Below the pieces are notes generated by a model that saw only the letters and a program-made list of their open reading frames with translations, was not told where the DNA came from and searched no databases. DNA of 64,000 nt, taken from Mytilus californianus. Taxonomy: Eukaryota; Mollusca; Bivalvia; Mytilida; Mytilidae. Location: positions 11,826,348-11,890,347 of the forward strand of contig NW_026262668.1 in the NCBI RefSeq assembly GCF_021869535.1, in the 5' to 3' direction. Below, in pieces: positions 13,101 to 25,100 of this stretch (the stretch's first letter is position 1; every line of letters begins with the position of its first letter). Position numbers and translations under genes: made by a program.

Positions 13101-16100
13101 CAACCAAGATGGCTGCCACGGCTAAAAATAGAACATAGGGGTAAAATGCAGTTTTTAGCTTATAACTCAAAAACCAAAGCATCAAGAGCAAATCTGACAA
13201 GAGTAAAATTGTTCATCAGGTCAAGATCTATCTGCCCTGAAATTTTCAGATGAATCGGACAACCCGTTATTGGGTTGCTGCCCCTGAATTGGTAATTTTA
13301 AGGAAATTTTGCTGTTTTTGGTTATTATCTTGAATATTATTATAGATAGAGATAAACTGTAAACAGCAATAATGTTCAGCAAAGTAAGATTTACAAATAA
13401 GTCAATATAACCGAAATGGTCAGTTGACCCCTTTAGGAGTAATTGCCCTTTATAGTCAATTTTTAACCATTTTTCGTAAATCTTAGTTATCTTTTACAAA
13501 AATCTTCTCCTCTGAAACAGCTGGGCCAAACTAAACCAAACTTGGCCACAATCATCATTGGGGTATCTAGTTTAAAAAATGTGTGGCGTGACCCGGCCAA
13601 CCAACCAAGATGGCGGCCACAGCTAAAAATAAAACATAGGGGTAAAATGCAGTTTTTGGCTTATAACTCAAAAACCAAAGCATTTAGAGCAAATCTGACA
13701 TGAAGTAAAATTGTTTATTAGGTCAAGATCTATCTGCCCTGAAATTTTCAGATGAATCGAACAACCTGTTGTTGGGTTGCTGCCCCTGAATTGGTAATTT
13801 TAAGGAAATTTTGCTGTTTTTGGTTATTATCTTGAATATTATTATAGATAGAGATAAACTGTAAACAGCAATAATGTTCAGCAAAGTAAGATTAACAAAT
13901 AAGTCAACATGACTGAAATGGTCAGTTGACCCCTTTAGGAGTTATTGCCCTTTATAGTCAATTTTTAACAATTTTTCGTAAATCTTAGTAATCTTTTACA
14001 AAAATCTTCTCCTCTGAAACTACGTGGCCAAATTAAACCAAACTTGGCCACAATCATCATTTGGTTATCTTGTTTTAAAAATGTGTGGCGTGACCTGGTC
14101 AACCAACCAAGATGGCCGCCACGGCTAAAAATAGAACATAGGGGTAAAATTCAGTTTTTGGCTTTTAACTCAAAAACCAAAGCATTTAAAGCAAATCTGA
14201 CATGAAGTAAAATTGTTTATCAGGTCAAGATCTATCTGCCCTGAAATTTTCAGATGAATCGGACAACCCGTTGTTGGGTTGCTGCCCCTGAATTGGTAAT
14301 TTTAAGGTAATTTTGCTGTTTTTAGCTCACCTGGCCCGAAGGGCCAAGTGAGCTTTTCTCATCACTTGGCCTCCGTCGTCCGTCGTCCGTCGTTGTCGTC
14401 GTCGGCGTCGTCTCCGTCGTCGTTAGCTTTTTACAAAAATCTTCTCCTCTGAAACCACTTGGCCAAATTTAACCAAACTTGGCCACAATCATTGTTAGGG
14501 TATCTAGTTTAAAAAATGTGTCCGATGACCCCACCAACCAACCAAGATGGCCGCCATGGCTAAAAATAGAACATAGGGGTAAAATGTAGATTTTGGCTTA
14601 TATCTCTGAAACCAAAGCATTTAGAGTAAATCTGACATAGGGTAAAACTGATTATCAGGTCAAGATCTATATGCTCTGAAATTTTCAGACAAATCTGACA
14701 ACCGGTTGTTGGGTTGCTGCCCCTGAATTGGTAATTTTAAGGAAATTTTGCAGTTTTTGGTTATTATCTTGAATATTATTATAGATAGAGATAAACTGTA
14801 AACAACAATAATGTTCAGCAAAGTAAGATCTACAAATAAGTTGTCATGACCAAAATTGTCAGTCGACCCCTTTAGGAGTTATTGCCCTTAATAGTCAATT
14901 TTTAACAATTTTTTGTAAATTTTTGTAATCTTTTACAAAAATCTTCTTCTCTGAAACTACTGAGACAAATATAACCATACTTGGCCATAATCATTATTAG
15001 GGTATCTACTTTGAAAAATTTGTCCGATGACCCCGCCTTCTAACCATCATGGCCGACTTGGTTAAAAATAGAACATTGGGGTAAAATGCAGTTTTTGGTT
15101 TATATCTCTGAAACTAAAGCATTTAGAGCAAATCTGACTGGTGGCAAAAAAGTTCATCAGATTTAGATTTATCTGCCCTGAAATTTTCAGACGAATCCGA
15201 CAACCCTTTGTTGGGTTGCTGCCCCTGAGTTATTAATTTTACAAAAATTTTGCAGTTTTTTGTTATTATCTTAGATATCATTATAATATCTAATATCTAA
15301 TACTATTAATTATGATTTTAACCTTATTTTACATGATTTCCAAAGCATCAGTAAATACAGGTGAGCGACACAGGCTCTTGAGAGCCTCTAGTTGTGTTTT
15401 GCAAATACTATAAGCAGTAGGTCAACTATATTTGGTGTATGGAATGATTGTAAGGTGTACATGTCTGTCTGGCAGGTATAATTTGACCTTGATCTCAATT
15501 TCATGTTTCATTTGTCAATGTTAAGTTTTTGTGTTTGATCTGTTTTTCAATTACCATAAGCAATAAGTCAACTATATTTGGTATATTGAATACTAATTGT
15601 AAGGTGTACATGTCTGTCTGACAGGATTATCTAACCTTGACCTCATTGCCATGGATACTTAAAAATTTGTAAGGGGTTCCCTGAAACCTAGTGTCTCACC
15701 TACGATTGCTGCTGTCAGTGTAAAAGTGTAATGTTTACTTAAAATATGAGTCCATCTATCAGAAAAATACTAAAAATGAAGAAAAAAAAATATTTTCAAA
15801 GGTTTGCTTCAGACATTATATCTTAATAATTAAAAAGCATCTGCCAAAGTTTTATAAAACTCTCTGAAGGTATGACAAAGTAATTGATGTAACAAACTTT
15901 AACCCAAGACTGTATCTGCTTGTCAACTGTTAAAAAAACTAAGACCATTTATCAGTAAAATACGGAAAAATGAAATTAAATATTTTCAAAATTTCACCCT
16001 GGATACTGTCTTTTGGTAAGCTTCTGTCCAAATTACATAAAATTCCATGAAGGTTTGTCAAAGTTATTTATGACTAAAAAGCTTTAATCTCAGACTAAAT

Positions 16101-19100
16101 CTAAATGTTAACTGTTAAAAAAACTAAGTCTGTTTATTAGTAAAATACGGAAAAATGAAAATAAGTATTTTCAAAATTTTGCTCTGGATACTGTATTTTG
16201 GTCATAAACAAGCTTCTGCCCAAATTTCATAAAATTCCATTTATGTTCTAATTCACTTGTTCAAACGAACATAAACTGAAAAAACGTGATCCTTTTCTTA
16301 TATACTACCCGCGAAATCCAAACCGGTTCTTACCCTAGGTACTACGCGACTAAAAATAACTACGCGTAGAGCACATAAATATATTTATGTTCTAATTCAC
16401 TTGTTCAAACGAACATAAAGTATTTATGTGCACATCGCTACTTAATTTCTGAAACCTACTTCAAACCCAAACTGTATACTATATCTTGGTATAAAATAAG
16501 AAACACATTTCTGATTTTGTCCAGCACGGTGACCATGTCGATGTACAAAGAAAGCAGTGGTTATAAACCAAGATTTTTTGTAACAGATAAACGCTTTGTC
16601 ATATCTTCAGACACATAACCATCTTTTGCCAAGTCTGATTTCCAGCGGCCGTGTATCTTAAAAAGTCTATCTGATATACCGTTTCTAGCTGCCATGGTAG
16701 CCCCGCCTGAACGAAAGCTATGTAAGCCGAACTCTTTTTCGGAACATCCGATACTATGAAGAGCCTCTTTTATCACTTCTCTTGCTCGTGTATATGATAA
16801 TTTCTCATTCTTAGAGCGTAACATAAATATATTGGATTTTCTAAAAAATGTTAATGACCTAAAAATGTACATATCAGAATTCATCTCTATTTTAGCTTCC
16901 GTCAAATAGGACTTTAAAATTTTTACAGGACACAGAGGACTATCTAAATTAGCAATATAAACATTCTTTCCTTTTCTATAACAATCAGTTTTACTCTTTT
17001 CTATAAAAATGTCTGCATATTCGACAGTAAAAGAAATATGTTTGGCCTTAATATTACATAGTTCATTATATCTGAAAAACCCAGTGTAAGCTAAATCACA
17101 CATGCACAGTAAACGCAAATCTTTAAGTGATCTCGACTTCTTGTTATAAAAATTAAAAAGTTTTTTCATAATATCTGGATCTACTGGTGTCTTTTTCTGA
17201 ATCGGTCTAGATAACATACGTTTAGATGCATCGAGTATACTTCTTACCAAATCTGAATTACAAGGATTCTTTACGCCTGCAATATGATGCGCCCACTTAA
17301 TACCGTAAAATGCGGCCTCAACGACACTGCAATGGCTACTGGTATCTATTAGATGTTGCAAATATAAACTGACGTGTAATTCATTACACGGAAGTATCGA
17401 AGTTATCTCTGAATATTTGCGTGTCCATAATACAAATCTTTTGAAATACCCAATGTACTTTGATACTGTAGTGTTAGCCCTTGAATCTAGTACTGTTGGT
17501 GAAAGTTTTTGAAAAAGTATTTTCAACTGTGGGTGAGAAATAATGTGACTCTGTTTCCAAAAACCAGTTGTAAAAATTTTCTGTAACGAAATAGTAATTA
17601 AACAGTAATAATACAATAAATCTATATTTACCTTGTAAATTCCTAATCCATTTAAGCGGTCCAGTGACCTTACTTGCGTAGTCCAGTGACTACAATACTC
17701 TTGGTCCAGTGACCATAACAAATCATATGTCCATTGACAAACATAAAACAATAAACAAGTGAGAGTCCGGTGACGTTCCTATGCCAAATCATTAACAGTC
17801 CAGTGACCATCATTACCAAGTAAAAAACGGTTGTCCAGTGACCAACATGGATAATCTGTAAAATATATATATAATATTACATATCTGAAGCATTTAATCT
17901 CACTGCTAAAACAGTTCCTTTAAAATCACCTTGAGCAAAAATAGAATTTACATTATGTCCGGCAACAAATATTCTATTTGCCTCAAAAAACTCAATAACA
18001 TCTTCAACATATGGTTTGTAATGTAAACCTTCCTCAAAAAGTAACGGCCAAAACGGCGATGACGACCACTTTGGAACTATCAGAGTTCCAACAGCTCTAC
18101 ATTTGACTAAATGATTAATGGCTTTAGCTGCCAGTGTTACTGGTGGTACTAACCAGTTATTTTCTTCATGCCAGTTTCATGTAAATGAATCTATACTTTC
18201 TGAACCCGGATTCCAATATAAAGAATTAAATCTAGACAGTTTTCTATTTTCCATATTGGCAAACCTGTCAATTGAGTGAGGACACCATAAATTATCTACA
18301 AACTCAAAAAATTCATCTGAAGTCCCCCAATCGTCGATATCAACGATTCGACTTAAATAATCTGCTTGCTCGTTTTCTTCTCGTGGAATCCATTTTACAT
18401 TTATAGAAATACAATTCACAATACAAGTATTAAAAATTGAAAGAGTCAAGTTTTGAAGTTCTAATATCTTGCTACCTTTTTCAATAAGGCTCACTGCGTT
18501 CTGATTGTCTGTATAAAAAACAACCGAACTGTTGCATACTAAATGTGCAAATGATACTAAGCACAGCTCGATTGCTTTTACCTCTCTCCATGTGGAGCTT
18601 TTGACTTTTTCTGAATTCGTCCAGGATTTATACATTACATGCGTTGAGTTTTGTATAAAACCTCCTGCACCTATATCGCTAGCATCACTATAAATACTAA
18701 ACTCATTTGCCTTTGGTAATAAAGAGACAGGCATTAGCAATTGCACGTTATTTTTCCAAAACATGAATTCAAAAATTAAATCACTATTGAAGTTAATGTC
18801 CATGCACTGATCCCAATCATCTCGTTCGTTAATCACAGCAAATGTAGCTCTTGTCATTATCTGAGTAACATTGCCGATTGCTGGAGTAAGAGATATAACC
18901 TTGCCACAGATTTTTGCGAGTGTTCTAATTTTAACTTTACAAGGATTACTTAAAGCAATGCCTATGCATTCTTGCAAGTCCAATATTTTGGACTCGGGAA
19001 TTTGCAAAACACATTTTTGTAAATCCCATATAAACCCCAACCATTTCAATGAATAAGAAGGGGACCAGATACTCTTCTCCTTGTTTGGAACAAAACCCGA

Positions 19101-22100
19101 CATAATTAAATCTGATTTAACGATGTCTGCATGTAATTTACATACTTCACTATCATCAGCTAACCCCAATCCGTCGTCTAAATATACGACAATTTTAATA
19201 CCTTTTCTCCGCCAGTGCGCGACTAATGGTCGTAATACCTTTGTAAATACATAACCACTCGATTTCAATCCAAAAGGTAAAACTGTAAATACGTAATATT
19301 TTTCAATCCCCTCAAACTTCCACGAAAAACCTAAATACTTTTGATGTGGAGCAAATATATCAATATGATGATACCCTGCTTTTAAATCAAAAAGGAATCC
19401 AACGGAATTGTTTGTAATGTATTGTTTAGCAACTTTCACATCTTCGAATTTAACTTTGTTTACTAACACCATTTTGTTTACATGTCTTAAATCTAGTACA
19501 AGTCTATGTTTACCTTTTGCGCTGATTGCTACGGTCAGCGGGTTCACAACGTGCGGTCTGTTCGATACCTCTTTAACTAAACCGCCTTTGAGCAAATCTA
19601 AAATAGCTTCATGTACAAAAATTCTATTTTTTAAAGCAGATATATTATTTTTCAAAAATACAGAAGTAGGTTCTTGTAAAAAAGGAATTTTATAACCTTC
19701 CTTGATTATATTATAAACAAAATCTGTTGTACAAATCTTAACCCAAAAATTTAAAGAAGCACTTAATCTGCCCTTTACAGTTATATCAGAAACATCTTTT
19801 TCATATTCAAAGTAAGTGTCAATATTAAATTGTTCATATACCTTAAAAATTTCTTGATTGTTTTCTTTAAGAAGGAGGTGCTCTGTGTACTCTGTTCTTG
19901 CTTTGTCTGCGACATTCTCTCGCCCAATGCCCGTAGAATCCACACTTATAACAGACGTCGGAAGGTTTTGCTGGGCTCTGCTGGCCTTGAGCTCCGCCGG
20001 CAGATGCCCCTGCACGAAAGGGCTGCAAACCATTACCGCCAGAATGTCCACCACTGTGCGCCTGTTGATACGACGAACCAGCCGCTTCTGCGGGTCTTTT
20101 TCTACCATGCTGTTGTTTATCCGTCTTAGCTGCCTTAATTTTCTTGACTGCCCTGCTATCCGCGGCCCTAATGCGTTTCTCATCTTCCGAATCACTCGCT
20201 AGCTCGTCAGATAAGTATTCACTGACCGTCTGCCAACCCCCTTCAGACTTATCCGCGATCCTTATATGCTTATTCCATTTGTTCAGTAGCTCTTTGGAAT
20301 CTTCTAAGTACGAAATGGCTTTATTCGGACGTTTCTTCTCAATACAAGATATAGCGGAATCTAAATTGTCTAGCACATCTACGTTAAGGTCAAACTGGAC
20401 CTTGTTACCTTTGAATTTAAAGTTGTTTTCTGACTTCTTTACCTTTTTCGCTAAACTATGTGTCGAATCGTTTAGATTCTTCTCTAGCCCGGCGATTTTG
20501 TTGTTCATGTAGGTCTTCATTAGTGACAAAAGATCAGCATTAGACACATCTTCTCCCACCGTATCTTCAACCGTATCTTCATCCATATCCTCATTAGGAT
20601 TCTTTTCGTTGTCGGACATGTCTACACTGTAGTAGTAATCAACGTGGTCACCGCCTAACCTCGATAACTGAAAAAACGTGATCCTTTTCTTATATACTAC
20701 CCGCGAAATCCAAACCGGTTCTTACCCTAGGTACTACGCGACTAAAAATAACTACGCGTAGAGCACATAAATATATGTAGGTTTGACAAAGTTATTGATG
20801 TAAAAAAAAAACTTTAACCACAGACTGAACCTAAATGTTGACACGCCACTGACGCCGGAATCTAGTATCGCTGTGTCTCGCTTTCGAGAAATAAATTTTG
20901 CAGGCTCGACAAAAATGTTAAGTTTATGTGGTACTTGTTGTAAAACCTTTATCTTTAAGAATTTCTACATAAAATCAAATGGTCAGTTAAGCAGGAGAGA
21001 CATACCAGAGTGTGCACTCTTGTTTAATATATTGAATGAACTTGAAATTTTCGTCACATTTTTCTCAGAAACTACTCAACAGAGTGACTTCATATTTGGT
21101 CAGCTGCTCAATGTGATTAGTTGTTATGTTAATGTGTATTGCCCCTTTGAGGTTGCACTTTGTAAATACAGCTGTTTCACAAGCCACGCCTCTTTTGGGG
21201 AGATATATAATATTCATAGATATTTAATTTTGTTTACGTACTGGATCCCAGATATGATCTCTGTGTTTCATCTCATAGAGACATAACTTGGGAATATTAC
21301 TAGTTTAAAAACAGATGGTAGCGGCGATAATTGAATTCTGAGGGACACCCAAAGTGGAGGTAGGGATAGTACATGATTTTAGTATAAGTTTAAACTCTTA
21401 GAAGTTCGGGGCATATAAATGTTGAAAAAAATGCCGCACAGCCAAGGATCCAGAAATTTTTCCAGACAATTTCGGTCATTTTGAGATGTTTGAAAAGTTG
21501 GTGCCCCTTTTCAAATTGTCGATATCAACTTGACTATATTCATAGCATCAACGAACATGACGAACTTGTATTGCTGTTTCATCGCATTTACTAAGTAAAT
21601 GTCTTACCATTACCATGAAGGACAGTTTAGTGAAGGCAACAGTCTAAAATTGAAATGATTTTAATGACTCAAAATGGTTAATTTCTCAGACATTGCTTAC
21701 GTTTCTTTGATTTGACAAAAGTTAAAACCGGAAGTTTGCGATATTTTAAAGTACGAATAATTCCGGATTCATTTCCGGGTTTTGTTTTGTTTATCAAATT
21801 GACAGGAAGTCACCGGCTTTTTATGGTTTTTTTATTTTATTACCTTTAAAAGTGTTTGAATATAACAGATAATAGTTGCACTCGTTTAATTTAGCATGAA
21901 ATCAATTTGCATTTTACGATTAAATATTAAATCTGCTGAAGACAATTTCACGCATGCGTATTACATGGTAAATAAAGCACATGTGTTACTCATGAAAAAA
22001 TACTTTTTTAGCTCACCTGGCCCAAAGGGCCAAGTGAGCTTTTCTCATCACTTGGCGTCCGTCATCCGTCGTCGTTAGCTTTTTACAAAAATCGTCTCCT

Positions 22101-25100
22101 CTGAAACCACAAGGCTAAATTTAACCAAACTTAGCCACAATCATCATTAGGGTATCTAGTTTAAAAAATGTGTCCGATGACCCCGCCAACCAACCAAGAT
22201 GGCCTCCATGGCTAAAAATAGAAGATAGGGGTAAAATGTAGATTTTGGGTTATATCTCTGAAACCAAAGCATTTAGAGTAAATCTGACAAGTGAAAACTG
22301 ATTATCAGGTCAAGATCTATCTGCCCTGAAATTTTCAGACAAATCTGACAACCTGTTGTTGGGTTGCTGCCCCTGAATTGGTAATTTTAAGGAAATTTTG
22401 CAGTTTTTGGTTATTATCTTGAATATTATTATAGATAGAGATAAACTGTAAACAGCAATAATGTTCAGCAAAGTAAGATCTACAAATAAGTTGTCATGAC
22501 CAAAATTGTCAGTCGACCCCTTTAGGAGTTATTGCCCTTAATAGTCAATTTTTAACAATTTTTTGTAAATTTTTGTAATCTTTTACAAAAATCTTCTTCT
22601 CTGAAACTACTGAGACAAATTTAACCATACTTGGCCATAATCATAATTAGGGTATCTAGTTTAAAAAATTTGTCCGATGACCCCGCCTTCCAACCATCAA
22701 GGCAAACTTGGTTAAAAATAGAACATAGGGGTAAAATGCAGTTTTTGGTTTATATCTCTGAAACTAAAGCATTTAGAGCAAATCTGACAGGTGGCAAAAA
22801 TGTTCATCAGATTTAGATTTATCTGACCTGAAATTTTCAGACGAATCCGACAACCCGCTGGTGGGTTGCTGCCCCTGAGTTAGTAATTTTACAAAAATTT
22901 TGCAGTTTTTTGTTATTATCTTAGATATCATTATAATATCTAATATCTAATACTATTAATTATGGTTTTAACCTTATTTTACATGATTTCCAAAGCATCA
23001 GTAAATACAGGTGAGCGACACAGGCTCTTGAGAGCCTCTAGTTCTACGTAAATTTAGATTTAATTTTTAAATCAGAATTGATGACTGTCTTTGATGAAAA
23101 GTAAATAAGTAATGAATACACTTGTCAGGGAACTTAAATGTTTTAAAGATATTATTCTGAGCTTTGTGATCACTGTCAGGTGTGAATTAAAACCACAGGT
23201 AAAAATCATTAGCCAATGTTTCCCGGAGGCATTGATATAGATATTAGGAGGGCCCTCAGGATTATCAAACTACTGTAGTGGCAGTTTTATTACAGGAAAG
23301 GGATTATAAACAAAAACAAGTGATCACAAGTGCAAAATGGCGATTAAGAAATCCGATTTCAACATTGAGTCAATGAAATGATCGAAATTACTTCTGTAAA
23401 AAAATAAAATTTGTCCTAAATCCCAATTACTTGTTTAGGACAAATAGTTTCATCTTAGGACATGACTGGCAAATATGACCGTTTCCGGACCCTTGCGCAC
23501 AGCCCTATATTTTGACCTTTGAATATAAAAGTAGTGCATATCAACTTTCCGTTCTAGGATATAATTTTTTACGAAACTTCATTGTAAAAGTGGCACAGCT
23601 TTAGCTGCATAGGGAGTTCCTATGGGAAATTGCATTGTCTATATTTACGGAAGTGCAACCTTGAGATCTGTCTATCACCCACTTCCTGTTTTTCAATTTC
23701 TTTTAATTACCAGTGGGGGTATGCTTAGCCTGACAACAATTGAATTTTTTTTTTAATTAAATTTCTTTCTGATCAGATAAAAGAACTGTCAGATGCAATT
23801 TCCGATTCTCATTAATCTATTTTTTATCTGATGTTTAGTTTCTTTAGAATAATGCCATTTGAAGCATAAGGCATTTCAATTAGCTCAGCAGCAGCTTTTA
23901 AACACACAACTCTCCTGAAAGGCTTTATTGTACTACCATGAAATATTGTTAGGTCCTGCAATAGTGAGCATCCTGGATGATACATTTGGAATGCCACTAG
24001 AAAAAGAGCGTATTGTGCATGGGGACAGCGTTAAAGCCTTGCAACAGGCCACTATAGACCCCTCAAAGAGTTGTTCCAAGGGTTTTTAACATGCAGAGAG
24101 CGTGGTAATCTATCTCCACGAGGCATCAGATTTTTTCCACTAGACATTGAGTAACCAATAATTTATGAAACTGTTTTCATACTGAATACTGTTATAATGA
24201 AAGTTTGTTTTGCAGAAATCAGTTGTAACAAAGGTAATTGTGGCAAGAATGTTAACATGACAACTGAGAAAGTGCCTACTCAAGGTGTGTATTGTAGAAC
24301 AAATTGTAGATATTTATTTATTGTTACTTCATACTAACAACCTTTCACTGAAGCAATGAGGTGCTTCACACTGCAATTAGGTATTAACAATTTTTAGCAA
24401 TTGGTATTGTAAAAGGACAAAGCCTTCTGATTAAGCACAGTAAGATGTGATAATTTTAGCATAATTAAATTATTACCATTTTTAGTTGCAAGATTTTTTT
24501 TAAAATTTTACTGATCTTTACAAAATTCGCTTTCATAATTGTGATTTTAAAGAGTTTGTTTTAAACTTTGTCATTAAAAAAGGGTTGTCTTAGATGCATG
24601 ATTTTTTTTATTAGTTGTTATTGGCTTTGAACTAGCCGTGAGTACTCTCAGATCTGTACTTAGTGTCTTTTTGTTGTGGGGATGTATAAGTACCCAGCCA
24701 CGTCCACTCTGTGTTTTTGTTAGATATATTTCTATTTGTATTGATCTGATGAGTTAAGCCTTTTTCAACTGACTTTTATAGTTTGTTCTTATGTTGTACT
24801 GTTACACCACTGTCCCAGGGGAGGGTTGGCGCCTTCAAACTGGTTTAACCCCGCCAAATTCTGTATGTGCCTGTCCCGAAGTCTTGAGCCTGTAATTCAG
24901 TGGTAGTCGTTTGTTGCTGTGTAACATATTTGTTTTTCGTTCATTATATTGTACATAAATTAGTCCGTTAGTTTTCTAGTTTGAATTGTTTTACATTTGT
25001 CATTTCGGGGCCTTTTACAGCTGACAAAGAGGTATGGGCTTTGCTCATTGTTGAAGGCTGTACGGTGACCTATAGTTGTTAATATCTGTGTCATTTGGTC

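Larger units (their letters stand above)
16239..20776 (-). mobile_element. Ngaro/PAT-type tyrosine-recombinase retrotransposon
   Basis: Read on the - strand the layout is A1 (20,776-20,666), gag, RT-RNase H, tyrosine recombinase, B1 (16,419-16,383), A2 (16,384-16,274), B2 (16,275-16,239). A1 and A2 are 111 identical bases; B1 and B2 are 37 identical bases. A1, ORFs, B1-A2-B2 is the split-direct-repeat plan known from Ngaro and PAT retroelements. These integrate through a circular intermediate and make no target duplication, and none is seen here. There is no integrase or protease. Identical repeats and three long frames mean a recent insertion. The only obvious lesion is an in-frame TGA in the pol frame (18,177-18,179). 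It lies antisense to the host gene, in its intron 7. Confidence 0.9.
11361..24215 (+). other. intron 7, 12.9 kb, filled with mobile elements
   Basis: It holds a satellite-like host repeat, Helentron-like elements (12,890-15,391; 22,008-23,041), a tyrosine-recombinase retrotransposon (16,239-20,776) and the older repeat it landed in. The pieces 11,400-12,600, 20,920-22,000 and 23,042-24,215 show no exon. Near 11,695-11,760 is a fragment resembling the end of the 4,616-5,490 repeat family. Confidence 0.7.

Noticed and set aside
17582-17632. 51-bp intron in the recombinase gene
   Set aside because: It has GT and AG ends but is very short for an animal intron and in frame without removal; it is kept only as a remark on the recombinase entry.
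19408-20202. + strand open frames of 95-114 codons
   Set aside because: Antisense shadows of the gag and pol frames of the retrotransposon.
16239-20776. classification as a DIRS1-type element
   Set aside because: DIRS1-type elements have inverted terminal repeats; here the repeats are direct and split, and no methyltransferase-like domain is seen.
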